Origin: Clostridia bacterium
Lineage (GTDB): Bacteria; Bacillota_A; Clostridia; Christensenellales; Aristaeellaceae
Length of the DNA stretch: 26,835 bases
Assembly (NCBI GenBank): GCA_017464225.1
Contig: JAFUDW010000201.1
Span: 1-26,835, forward strand
Direction of reading: 5' to 3'
A program made the translations under genes and the position numbers. The notes under the pieces are model-generated. The model was given only the letters and a program-made list of their open reading frames with translations. It had not been told where the DNA came from and did not search any database. Of the stretch, positions 5,721-13,470 are shown one piece after another. The stretch's first letter is position 1; each line of letters opens with the position of its first letter.

Positions 5721-6707
5721 TTATGCTTTAAACTCCCACCGAATTTCCCTTTTATGTGTTTGATCAGGAAACAATACTAGAGGGCTTTCTACACCTACGT
5801 GAAAAGGATCTGGAATAGCCTGTGCTTCCAGCGCCAAAGCGCATCCGGGAGAAGCGAAGCTGCCTTTCAGCTTTGTTGACTTACCCAAGAAACCGCCTGA
5901 ATAGAACACAATAGCAGGCTGATCAGTGTACATCGTCATGCGGATACCAGATTCCCGGCTGAAAAGACGAGCGGCATAAGAGCGTTTTTTCTTTAGTGCA
6001 TAGGCGTGGTTATAGCCATGCGCTATACTGATCTGCTGATCACCGGAAAATGAGGAGATCAGCGTTGCGGGGATATTGGGCGTGGAAAAATCGAAAGCAT
6101 CTTTTACGGGTACAAGCGCAGTGATCAGATGATGTTCATCATTGATCGCTACCTGATCAGCGGCGATTTCCAGCGTTTGCTCCAAGGCCGTTCCGTCAAA
6201 TCGACCGCTTAAATCCCAATAGACATGGTTGGTCATGTCGATCCAGGTAGCTTGATCGGTCACAGCGGAATACCGCACCTGCAATGCATTGCTGATCACC
6301 TGATATTCGGCTGTCAGCGTGCGATTGCCGGGATAACCGTCCAGGCCGTCCGGCAGGGTCAGCGAAAAACGGCAGGTGCTTTTGCTGATAACTTCTTCAC
6401 GCCATACCTGCCATGCCGCGCCGTGAGGCCCGCCATGAATATGGTTTAGCCCATCGTTAAGCGCAAGCTGATATTCTTTTTCGTTTATCACAATTTTCCC
6501 GTCCCGCACCCGGCCGCAGCAGGGAGCGATGGTACGGCCTGCAAGGGAAGGATCGGGATCACCCGTTTGAAAATTCTTGGGACTCATAGCCACGTCGATC
6601 CATTGGCCGTTCTTATCTTTCACCTGAACAGATACGATAGACGCACCTAAAGCGCTCAGGCTACAGCGGATTTGATCCGAATGAATTTGGCAGGCAGCAT
6701 TGGTCAT
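5721..6707 (-). CDS. galM: Aldose 1-epimerase (mutarotase)
   Basis: This 328-residue cytoplasmic enzyme interconverts alpha and beta anomers of sugars such as galactose, preparing released monosaccharides for kinases. Visible hallmarks are NHIHGG (His91), TNHVYWDLSG (His161, predicted acid) and ALALEAQAIPD (Glu294, predicted base); the spacing fits characterised GalM proteins. At the position of the usual substrate-binding Asp (YDH pattern) it has Asn233 (GYNHAYAL). The start at 6707 is chosen because its ATG overlaps the TGA of the upstream GH43-like gene (ATGA) and AGGAG lies just before it. A longer in-frame reading to 6914 would run inside that gene. It is the last gene of the regulator operon. 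Confidence 0.9.
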   Translation of the reverse strand: MTNAACQIHSDQIRCSLSALGASIVSVQVKDKNGQWIDVAMSPKNFQTGDPDPSLAGRTIAPCCGRVRDGKIVINEKEYQLALNDGLNHIHGGPHGAAWQVWREEVISKSTCRFSLTLPDGLDGYPGNRTLTAEYQVISNALQVRYSAVTDQATWIDMTNHVYWDLSGRFDGTALEQTLEIAADQVAINDEHHLITALVPVKDAFDFSTPNIPATLISSFSGDQQISIAHGYNHAYALKKKRSYAARLFSRESGIRMTMYTDQPAIVFYSGGFLGKSTKLKGSFASPGCALALEAQAIPDPFHVGVESPLVLFPDQTHKREIRWEFKA

Positions 6708-7609
6708 GACCTTTTCTCCTGAGCTTGCTGATAGAACTGTATCAATGATTGATACTCCTGTGCAGAGATTTCCATTATACCGCCATGGCGTTTTCTTGTT
6801 ATTCCGAAATGATACTGACTGATTGGCGGGATACAAAAATTTCCGGTGGAAAGATCGTCGGTAATCAATGGCAGGTAGCCCTTCTGTGAAGCATACTGAT
6901 CGGCGATCAAGCAATAGGAGCCGTTTGGAAGAGGATAGATTTCAGGCCCTTCAACGCCAGACAAATCTGCCAATGCTTGCGAAAAAACAGGGCGAAAGCT
7001 GTGATATAAAGAGTCAGATTCTTCCAATTCCAGCCGCTTGTAAGTATCGCTTTTTGAAATCCGATAGAATTTCCCTTTCGCTTCAATAAGAGTTGTATCG
7101 ATTACGCTTTCTGCTTTTTCAAAGTATATAAAAGGCAAACTGAATGTGTGAAAATCCTTTGTCCATGTTCCATAGATACGCAGTTTATCCAGTTTGTGAA
7201 CATAAGAGGAGAAGAATACGAAAAATTGTTGCTTTTCCCGATCAAATATGGCTTCGGGAGCCCATACGCATCCGGTGCCTTCCGCGCCGACGGTGCAGGT
7301 GCGGGGTCCGTCCCAATGAAGCAGATCATCCGATTCCCAGATGATGATATTCCTACTGGCTTCGGCTTTCGCCTGCTGCCAGGTGACGCCGGATGCGATG
7401 CGTAAATCCGTGGCGATCAAATAACAGCGGCCGGTATCCGGATGCCGAACCAGAAAGGGATCCCGCACCCCTTTTGTGCCGATACAGGATCTCAGGGCTG
7501 GTTTTCCATCGTTCAAATCCGTCCAGAAGAGTCCATTCCGGCTGACAGAAAAATAGATTTGTTCCCCATCCAGCTGCTCTCCCGTAAAATGTGCAAACAG
7601 ATAAGACAT
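6704..7609 (-). CDS. GH43-like glycoside hydrolase, probably intracellular
   Basis: This 301-residue protein resembles five-bladed beta-propeller enzymes of family GH43 (arabinofuranosidase, xylosidase or exo-galactosidase types). The sequence opens YLFAHFTGE with IYFSVSRNGLFWTDL, then GVRDPF (Asp50), CVWAPEAIFD (113-123), SVIDTTLIEAKGKFYRISKSD (cited in part; Asp171) and GVEGPEIYPLPNGSYCLIADQ (cited in part; Glu220). Asp50, Asp171 and Glu220 would form the usual triad. No signal peptide is seen, so it would act on imported oligosaccharides. It starts 20 bp after the regulator gene and overlaps galM by ATGA. The exact linkage cleaved is not predictable. The gene is visibly more AT-rich than the regulator gene before it. 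Confidence 0.82.
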   Translation of the reverse strand: MSYLFAHFTGEQLDGEQIYFSVSRNGLFWTDLNDGKPALRSCIGTKGVRDPFLVRHPDTGRCYLIATDLRIASGVTWQQAKAEASRNIIIWESDDLLHWDGPRTCTVGAEGTGCVWAPEAIFDREKQQFFVFFSSYVHKLDKLRIYGTWTKDFHTFSLPFIYFEKAESVIDTTLIEAKGKFYRISKSDTYKRLELEESDSLYHSFRPVFSQALADLSGVEGPEIYPLPNGSYCLIADQYASQKGYLPLITDDLSTGNFCIPPISQYHFGITRKRHGGIMEISAQEYQSLIQFYQQAQEKRS

Positions 7610-7629
7610 ATGTTGTGCTCCGTTATATG

Positions 7630-9723
7630 TTATTTGGAATCGTCATCACTGCCTAATTTATCAATTTCCTGAAATTGGCTCTTATATACCCCAGGTGTCA
7701 TGCCCTCCAGTTTCTTGAAGGAACGGATGAATGTGCCGGTGTCCAGGAAGCCCACCTGCTGGGATACGTCGTTGACCCGGGAAGAGGGCACCGTCAGGGC
7801 TTGCTTGGCTTTTTCGATGCGCAGTTTCAAAATCGCGTCAGATATGCTGCTGCCACCGCCCTGCTTGTACACCCGCCGCAGATAAACTGCCGAGAAATTT
7901 AAATAATCGGCAATCATTTCCACGTTCAGGTCAGGATTCTGATAATTCTGCCGGATAAAGGCGTCAATTTGGTCGTAGAGCGTGACGGCCTTCCGGGTAT
8001 TTTGCAGATCCAGGGCGGAGATCAGGTCATGGATAGCCTGACCAGTACCTTCCTCCAGCGCATTCACATCGGAGCAGCGATAAGCCCGTACCACGTCGCC
8101 GGATACCCCGTCCGGGACGGCGGGATTCTGGGAGCGCACAGCGGCTTCCAGACGCATGAACAGCAGGGACACGGCGTACAGGCTGCCGCGCAGCAGATTG
8201 CCGGAATGGCATTTTTCCCGCATGTTTTGAAGCGCTCCCTGCATCAGATGTAAGGCTTTGCTTTCGTTCCGGGAAAATACCGCTGCGCGTAGCTCCTCTT
8301 CAAAATTGCCGCCCATGATGACCAGGGATTGATCCCGGGCTGCGGGCACGGCGTGATAGATTTTTTCCCCATCCTCATGGAAAAAGCGCAGCGTGGCCAG
8401 CATATCGGCGGCTCCGGTATAGGCATGATGCAGGGATTGGCCCTCATGCATCGTATAAATCATATAGGCGCTGCCGGAAGGAACCAGCGCCGCCAATGCC
8501 TTTTGCAGCTGGCTTTCATTCGGTGCATGCTGCTGAAAGAGGATCACCGTATGCTCGTAGACGCTGATGAACCGCCCCTCCGGCAATGCTTCTTTGGCTT
8601 TTTCTTCATCGATGTGCAGCAGCTGATCCGCCTGTACTGGGCTGATCAGCACCAGTTCCTGATAAGGAAAAGCGGAGCTGTCCGGCACGTTGCCCAGCAG
8701 CAGGTCAGTCATGAAATGATGGTCGTTCCGCGCCTGGGCCTGCAATAGATAATCGCTGATGTTGCCGTATTCGTTTTTCAGGTTTTGCTGATCAGAGGTA
8801 AAATGCTGCATCAGCCGGGCCACAGGTGCGTACTGACGATGTACGGCGATGACGATGGCAATGCCGCCCAGCGCCAGCGCTGCCGCCGCAAAGGCGAACA
8901 GCACGTAGCGATACGTGATCAGCTTTTCTTCCACTATATGAGTGGGACTGGCGTACAGATAGCGAAGCGGCAGCACCTCTGATTCCACTTCGGCATGGAA
9001 CCATTCGCCCGGCTGATCCTGATAAGCGGCGATACGGTCCGCATGGTTGCTGATCAGCATGTTTCCGTCCAGGGCTTCCATGGCGATCAGCGCTTCCTCA
9101 CCGGCTGTGCCGCTGCCCATGAGCCGCGTCAGTTCCTTACCGGAAAGCACGGCGGCCACATACAGCGGTTTGTTGGCTTTATATACGTTCACCCGCGTAA
9201 ACAGGATCAGGCTGCCTGTTCGGCTGAGCAGCAGATTCAGGCGGGAGGTTTGGGCTGTTTGCAGGATCTCTTCCAATTCTGCTTCGGAAATGGAGCCGTC
9301 ATATCCCTTCCAGCCAATCACGCGCCGGGGATTCCAGTGGGCGTCGTCCAGCAGGTAATCGCTTTCCGGCAGGTACAGGGCATAGTGGTCGATCAGGTCG
9401 TTGTTGACCGAGGCGTTATTCACCGTGGAAATCAGCGTCCGAAGCAGCGGCATTTGATTTTCGTCCGCCGGATTTCGCACGCTTACGGCATCCCGGATCT
9501 GCCGGTCCGAGCCGAAGGAGAGCATCACGGCGCTCATATTGCGTGCTTCGGCGTCCACCAGTTCCCGGATCAGCGTCAGATGCGCCATCTGGCGGTCATA
9601 GACGGCGTCGGCCAGCTGGACATAGGACAGGTGATAGGACAGGATCATCACCAGGATGGGAATGATCAGCACAGCAAAATAAAACACATACCATTGCTTT
9701 TTGATGGAGTGCCGCTTTGCCAT
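7630..9723 (-). CDS. Membrane-anchored AraC-family transcriptional regulator
   Basis: This 697-residue one-component regulator likely senses a sugar outside the cell and activates the divergent utilisation operon. Layout: a short cytoplasmic start, TM1 at about 12-34, an extracytoplasmic sensor to about 270, TM2 at about 272-294 (LFAFAAAALALGGIAIVIAV), then a linker. A C-terminal double helix-turn-helix (about 588-685) shows VEMIADYLNFSAVYLRRVYK and VNDVSQQVGFLDTGTFIRSF, followed by GMTPGVYK. This architecture is typical of regulators next to LplA/LplB/YtcP-type transporters in Bacillota. GAAAGGG lies before the ATG, and its own promoter is at 9770-9798. The GH43-like and galM genes follow in the same operon. 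Confidence 0.93.
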   Translation of the reverse strand: MAKRHSIKKQWYVFYFAVLIIPILVMILSYHLSYVQLADAVYDRQMAHLTLIRELVDAEARNMSAVMLSFGSDRQIRDAVSVRNPADENQMPLLRTLISTVNNASVNNDLIDHYALYLPESDYLLDDAHWNPRRVIGWKGYDGSISEAELEEILQTAQTSRLNLLLSRTGSLILFTRVNVYKANKPLYVAAVLSGKELTRLMGSGTAGEEALIAMEALDGNMLISNHADRIAAYQDQPGEWFHAEVESEVLPLRYLYASPTHIVEEKLITYRYVLFAFAAAALALGGIAIVIAVHRQYAPVARLMQHFTSDQQNLKNEYGNISDYLLQAQARNDHHFMTDLLLGNVPDSSAFPYQELVLISPVQADQLLHIDEEKAKEALPEGRFISVYEHTVILFQQHAPNESQLQKALAALVPSGSAYMIYTMHEGQSLHHAYTGAADMLATLRFFHEDGEKIYHAVPAARDQSLVIMGGNFEEELRAAVFSRNESKALHLMQGALQNMREKCHSGNLLRGSLYAVSLLFMRLEAAVRSQNPAVPDGVSGDVVRAYRCSDVNALEEGTGQAIHDLISALDLQNTRKAVTLYDQIDAFIRQNYQNPDLNVEMIADYLNFSAVYLRRVYKQGGGSSISDAILKLRIEKAKQALTVPSSRVNDVSQQVGFLDTGTFIRSFKKLEGMTPGVYKSQFQEIDKLGSDDDSK

Positions 9724-9753
9724 ACGCTTCGCCCTTTCCTCTGTCGTGGCTGA

Positions 9754-9768
9754 GTTGCTTGCTGCAAC
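9754..9768 (-). promoter_or_regulatory. Inverted repeat at the regulator transcription start
   Basis: GTTGC-TTGCT-GCAAC (5-bp arms, 5-bp centre) lies directly downstream of the -10 box of the regulator promoter, where a repressor would block initiation. It could also form a small 5' hairpin in the messenger. Short arms make chance plausible. Confidence 0.35.
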
Positions 9769-9769
9769 C

Positions 9770-9798
9770 AGTATACCATGCGGTAAAAATCAAGTCAA
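9770..9798 (-). promoter_or_regulatory. Promoter of the regulator-GH43-galM operon
   Basis: On the minus strand -35 TTGACT (9793-9798), a 17-bp spacer and -10 TATACT (9770-9775) each match the sigma-A consensus at five of six bases. The leader to the regulator ATG at 9723 would be about 40 nt. Such a good promoter suggests steady expression of the sensor. Confidence 0.75.
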
Positions 9799-9951
9799 TT
9801 TGAAGGGAAAATGCAAAAATGTCTTTTATGGCATGATTTGCGACCTGAACCATCTAAAAATATCGTTTTTGCCAATTTGTATCACATTTCACAATCGCCG
9901 CGGCAGCCCTTAACTGGGTCGCTTTCGCCCATGAAAGGCCGCTTTTGTCGA

Positions 9952-9981
9952 TTGAATTAACAGCGTGTATTCATTTATGAT
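9952..9981 (+). promoter_or_regulatory. Candidate promoter of the transport and hydrolase operon
   Basis: TTGAAT (9952-9957), an 18-bp spacer and TATGAT (9976-9981) form a weak sigma-A-like pair about 55 bp before the binding-protein ATG. The poor -35 would suit a promoter needing an AraC activator. An alternative is TTGTCG-N17-TATTCA, a few bases upstream. Neither is certain. Confidence 0.35.
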
Positions 9982-9994
9982 AATGCCATCAGGA

Positions 9995-10009
9995 GCGCCG
10001 AAGCGGCGC
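9995..10009 (+). other. GC-rich 5' hairpin before the sugar-binding-protein gene
   Basis: GCGCCG-AAG-CGGCGC is a perfect 6-bp stem with a 3-nt loop, ending 12 bp before AAGGAGG (10021-10027). It is likely in the leader of the long operon and may protect the 5' end or shape translation of the highly expressed binding protein. Confidence 0.5.
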
Positions 10010-10036
10010 CGGAAAAAAAGAAGGAGGTTCACCCTT

Positions 10037-11524
10037 ATGAAGAAGCTGATCGCCCTGATGATGGCCGTGCTCATGATCGCGGCCCTGGCCCCCATGGCCC
10101 TGGCGGAAGACACCGTACTGACCTTTGCCACCACCTGGAGCGGCGGCCCCAACGCCGTGGAAGCCACCGACAGCGTATACATGCAGGTGTGGATGGAAAA
10201 GACCGGCATCAAGGTGCAGGCCGTGCCCGCCAGCGATGAGCAGCTGGCCACCAACCCCGTGAAGCCCGACATCATCCAGGTGTTCGATACCGGCGCTACC
10301 ATGGGCAGCGATGTGTATTCTCTCATTACCTATGGTGACATCATTCCGCTGAACGATCTGTTTGACGCCGGCTATGGCGAAAACTACCGTGCCTGGCTGG
10401 AAAGCATCCCCGGCGCTGATAAGCTGGCCAAAAACGACGAAGGCATCTATCCCGCCTTCTATATGCTCCGCGCCGCTGACTCTCCCAAATCCTTCTCCGG
10501 TATGCTGATCCGTCAGGACTGGCTGGACGAGCTGGGCCTGGAAATGCCCAAGACCCTGGCTGATTGGGACAATGTGCTTCGCGCCTTCAAGGAAAAGAAG
10601 GGCGCTACCCTGTCCGGCATGTGGGCCGGCCTGCAGGGCCTGGAATATGCCTTCGTTGTCACCGATACCTTCTTCTACAATGACACTGTTGTGAAGTTCG
10701 GTCCCATCGAGGACAACTATAAGGAATTCCTCACCCAGTTCAACACCTGGTACAAGGACGGCATCCTGGACCCCGATATCTTCACCGAATCCGCTGACGC
10801 GGTGTATGCCAAGATCGCCAACGGCGAAATCGGCGCGTTGTTCGGATACACCGGTTCCACCTTCAACAAGATCCTGACCATGGATGCCGACGTGGCCTCC
10901 GCCTGGGTGCCCGCTCCCGTAGCCGTGTACAGCGAAGAAACCCCCGAAAACGTGGCTTTCAAGACCGCTCCCATGCAGACCACCGCTTTCATGATCAGCG
11001 CCGACTGCAAGAACCCCGAGCTGGCCGCCCAGTTCATCGACTGGATCTATTCTGATGAAGGCACCCTGCTGTCCAACTTCGGCGTGGAAGGCGAATCCTT
11101 CGAGTATGTGGATGGCGTGCCCACCTTTACCGAATATGTGACCAACAATCCTGACGGCTACAGCCGCACCGACGCCCTGTCCATTTACGCCGGCGAGGCC
11201 AACAAGCCCTTTGTGGTCATCCGGGAAGGCATGATGGCCGGTTATACCACCGAGGTGCAGCAGGCCAGCCTGACCGCCTGGATGGATGAAGAGAATCCCA
11301 TCCGTGAAATCCCCACTCTGACCTTCACTGCCGATGAGCAGGACGAAATCTCCCGTATCATGACGGACATCACCACCTATGTTTCCGAAAACCGGGTCAA
11401 CTTCATCTACGGCAACCGTTCCCTGGATGAGTTCGACGCCTTCCGGGATGCCATCAAGGGCATGGGCATCGAGCGTGCCCTGGAAATCTACCAGGCTGCC
11501 TTTGATCGCTACCTGGCCCGCTAA
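10037..11524 (+). CDS. Sugar ABC transporter substrate-binding protein (SBP family 1, LplA-like)
   Basis: This 495-residue extracytoplasmic protein would capture oligosaccharides for the permeases encoded next. The start at 10037 follows AAGGAGG with 9-bp spacing and opens a signal peptide: MKKLIALMMAVLMIAALAPM, then ALA|ED (cut after residue 23). As with the amino-acid binding protein, there is no lipobox Cys, so it seems to be secreted or held by another means. The long mature form and the permease pair resemble LplA/YtcQ systems. Phrases such as LTFATTWSGG, SGMLIRQDWLDELGLEMPKT and AAQFIDWIYSDEG (ligand-lobe and late-helix blocks) fit SBP family 1. A strong hairpin after the stop probably boosts its level over the permeases. 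Confidence 0.93.
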   Translation: MKKLIALMMAVLMIAALAPMALAEDTVLTFATTWSGGPNAVEATDSVYMQVWMEKTGIKVQAVPASDEQLATNPVKPDIIQVFDTGATMGSDVYSLITYGDIIPLNDLFDAGYGENYRAWLESIPGADKLAKNDEGIYPAFYMLRAADSPKSFSGMLIRQDWLDELGLEMPKTLADWDNVLRAFKEKKGATLSGMWAGLQGLEYAFVVTDTFFYNDTVVKFGPIEDNYKEFLTQFNTWYKDGILDPDIFTESADAVYAKIANGEIGALFGYTGSTFNKILTMDADVASAWVPAPVAVYSEETPENVAFKTAPMQTTAFMISADCKNPELAAQFIDWIYSDEGTLLSNFGVEGESFEYVDGVPTFTEYVTNNPDGYSRTDALSIYAGEANKPFVVIREGMMAGYTTEVQQASLTAWMDEENPIREIPTLTFTADEQDEISRIMTDITTYVSENRVNFIYGNRSLDEFDAFRDAIKGMGIERALEIYQAAFDRYLAR

Positions 11525-11539
11525 TAACCCATCAGCTCC

Positions 11540-11570
11540 GGCGGGACGCGGATGACCGCGTCCCGCCTTT
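11540..11570 (+). terminator. Attenuator hairpin between binding-protein and permease genes
   Basis: GGCGGGACGCGG-ATGA-CCGCGTCCCGCC is a perfect 12-bp stem followed by only TTTCTTC. It is probably a partial terminator and 3'-end stabiliser, leaving abundant binding-protein messenger and less permease messenger. The following genes have no other promoter that I could see. Confidence 0.75.
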
Positions 11571-11601
11571 CTTCAAAGGCATCATGAAGGAGGAACGCGC
11601 C

Positions 11602-12555
11602 ATGACCACCAAGGCCCCGGCCAGAACGCTGAAGCAGCAGAACTATTTTCAGAGCCTGGGACGGAATATCGTTTCCAGGAAAGGCATTTACCTGATGCTG
11701 ATCCCTGTGCTCGTCTACTTTATCGTCTTCAATTATCTGCCCATGTACGGTGCGCAGATCGCCTTCCGGGATTTCCGTTCCACCCGCCAGGGGATCACCG
11801 GAGCCAAGTGGATCGGCTGGAAGAATTTTGCCGATTTCTTTAACGGCGTGTATGCGGGCCGCCTGATCCGAAATACCCTGCTTATCAATTTTCTGAATCT
11901 GATCTTCGGTTTTCCGGCCCCCATCATTCTGGCGCTGCTGCTGAACGAGCTGCGAGCGGACAAATTCAAGAAAACCGTGCAGACCATCAGCTACCTGCCC
12001 CACTTCATTTCTCTGGTGGTCATCTGCGGTATGATCAAGGATTTCGTTTCCACCGATGGCATTATCACCACCGCGCTGTCGGCCATTACCGGTAAAAACC
12101 TGGCGAACCTGCTGACCGCCAAGGAAAACTATCGGGCCATTTACGTGATCTCCGATATCTGGCAGGGCATCGGCTGGGGCGCGATCATCTATATTGCCGC
12201 CCTGTCCGGCATCGACGCCGAGCAGTACGAGGCCGCCAGCATGGACGGCGCGGGTAAATTCCGTCAGCTTCTGCACGTGACCCTGCCCGGCATCCTGCCC
12301 ACCATCATGATCATGCTGATCCTGCGGATCGGCAGCATGATGAGCCTGGGGTATGAAAAGACGCTGCTGCTCTACAACGAAGGCATCTATGAAACCTCGG
12401 ATATTATTTCCACTTATGTATACCGCGCCGGTTTGATCGGCAACCAGAAGGGCTTGGCCAGCGCCGTGGACCTGATGAACTCTGCCGTCAACCTGGTCCT
12501 GCTCTTTACGGCCAACGGCCTTTCCCGCAAGTTCAGCGGCTCCAGTCTTTGGTAA
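11602..12555 (+). CDS. Sugar ABC transporter permease 1 (LplB/UgpA type)
   Basis: This 317-residue membrane protein is one half of the import channel. TM1 follows a short cytoplasmic tail (about 28-46, GIYLMLIPVLVYFIVFNYLP), and other hydrophobic segments lie at about 96-115, 132-146, 190-203 and 232-242. The ATPase-docking EAA loop is EAASMDGAGKFRQLLHVTLPG (210-230, cited in part). The start at 11602 is chosen because AAGGAGG (11586-11592) lies upstream; an in-frame ATG at 11584 would put that site inside the gene. It pairs with the next permease, and no ATPase gene is present in the operon. Confidence 0.94.
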   Translation: MTTKAPARTLKQQNYFQSLGRNIVSRKGIYLMLIPVLVYFIVFNYLPMYGAQIAFRDFRSTRQGITGAKWIGWKNFADFFNGVYAGRLIRNTLLINFLNLIFGFPAPIILALLLNELRADKFKKTVQTISYLPHFISLVVICGMIKDFVSTDGIITTALSAITGKNLANLLTAKENYRAIYVISDIWQGIGWGAIIYIAALSGIDAEQYEAASMDGAGKFRQLLHVTLPGILPTIMIMLILRIGSMMSLGYEKTLLLYNEGIYETSDIISTYVYRAGLIGNQKGLASAVDLMNSAVNLVLLFTANGLSRKFSGSSLW

Positions 12556-12572
12556 GAAAGGAGGCAAACACC

Positions 12573-13469
12573 ATGGCAAACAATAAGATCCGCCGTTCCA
12601 CCGGTGAAAAAACCTTCAACGTGGTCAATATCGTCATTCTGAGCCTGATCGCGCTGGCGACGCTGTATCCCTTCCTGTACGTGCTGTTTGCGTCCTTCTC
12701 GAACGGCTCTCAGCTTTTGCAGCATAAAGGCGCGCTGCTCTGGTTCCAGGGCTTTTCCACCGCTGCTTACAACCGCGTATTCTCCACCGAAACGGTGTTC
12801 ATTGGCTTCAAAAATACCCTGTTCTATTTGATCGTTGGCGTCATCGGCAATATGTTCTTCACCATCCTGGGCGCTTACGCATTGTCTCGAAAAGGCGTCA
12901 TGTTGTCTCGGCCAATTACCTTGATGCTGACCTTCACCATGTATTTTTCAGGCGGCATGATCCCCACCTACATGATCTATCATGAATTGGGCTTGGTTGG
13001 CAGCCGATGGGCCATCATCATCAACGGCCTGATCAGCGTATATAACATGATCATCCTCATCAGTTCCTTCCGTGAAATGCCCGAGGCGCTGGAGGAATCC
13101 GCCCGCATCGACGGGGCCGGGGACTGGACGATCCTGTTCCGTATCGTGGTGCCGCTGTCCATGCCCTCCATCATGGTCATTACCCTGTATTACGCCGTGT
13201 CCCGGTGGAACAGCTGGTTCCCCGCCTCCCTGTACCTGACCAACGTGCGGGATTGGCCCATTCAGATGTTCCTTCGCCGCATGCTGATTGAAGAGCAGAT
13301 GGAGGAAATGATGGCCGGTTCCGGCGCGGGCACTATTGAAGCCGATTCCATTTCCCAGACGCTGAAATATGCTATGATCATGGTATCCACCGTACCTATT
13401 CTGGTGGTATATCCCTTCATCCAGCGGTTCTTTGTAAAGGGCATCATGATCGGCGCGGTGAAGGGCTGA
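12573..13469 (+). CDS. Sugar ABC transporter permease 2 (YtcP/UgpE type)
   Basis: This 298-residue permease completes the heterodimeric channel. The start at 12573 follows AAAGGAGG; an in-frame ATG at 12549 overlaps the previous gene and is less likely. Membrane segments are visible at about 16-40, 83-104, 116-131, 145-165 and near the C-terminus (MIMVSTVPILVVYPFIQRFF). The EAA loop reads EALEESARIDGAGDWTILFR (171-190). The family is the carbohydrate-type permease found with LplA-like binding proteins. The stop at 13469 is 1 bp before the next start, so translation is probably coupled. Confidence 0.94.
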   Translation: MANNKIRRSTGEKTFNVVNIVILSLIALATLYPFLYVLFASFSNGSQLLQHKGALLWFQGFSTAAYNRVFSTETVFIGFKNTLFYLIVGVIGNMFFTILGAYALSRKGVMLSRPITLMLTFTMYFSGGMIPTYMIYHELGLVGSRWAIIINGLISVYNMIILISSFREMPEALEESARIDGAGDWTILFRIVVPLSMPSIMVITLYYAVSRWNSWFPASLYLTNVRDWPIQMFLRRMLIEEQMEEMMAGSGAGTIEADSISQTLKYAMIMVSTVPILVVYPFIQRFFVKGIMIGAVKG

Positions 13470-13470
13470 T

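Larger units (their letters stand above)
9724..10036. other. 313-bp divergent control region between regulator and transport operon
   Basis: No gene is seen. It holds the strong leftward regulator promoter, a weaker rightward promoter candidate and a 5' hairpin near the binding-protein gene. GCAAAAA (from about 9813) and TTTTTGC (to about 9871) form a widely spaced inverted pair that might be an AraC-type site. I found no clear CcpA cre site. Confidence 0.6.

Noticed and set aside
6708..6914. Longer galM start at 6914
   Set aside because: The added 69 residues lie inside the GH43-like gene and have no family match. The ATGA overlap and AGGAG support 6707.
9900..9945. Possible CcpA cre site around ATGAAAGGCCGCTTTT
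   Set aside because: It does not fit the cre consensus: the central CG and the right-hand half do not match.
11521..12579. 352-codon minus-strand reading frame
   Set aside because: It lies opposite an unmistakable sugar permease with an EAA loop, and its composition (His, Gln, Asp, Gly) is that of an antisense shadow.
10037..13469. Missing ATPase gene in the sugar importer as an anomaly
   Set aside because: LplA/LplB/YtcP-type importers in Bacillota commonly use a shared ATPase encoded elsewhere, so absence is normal.
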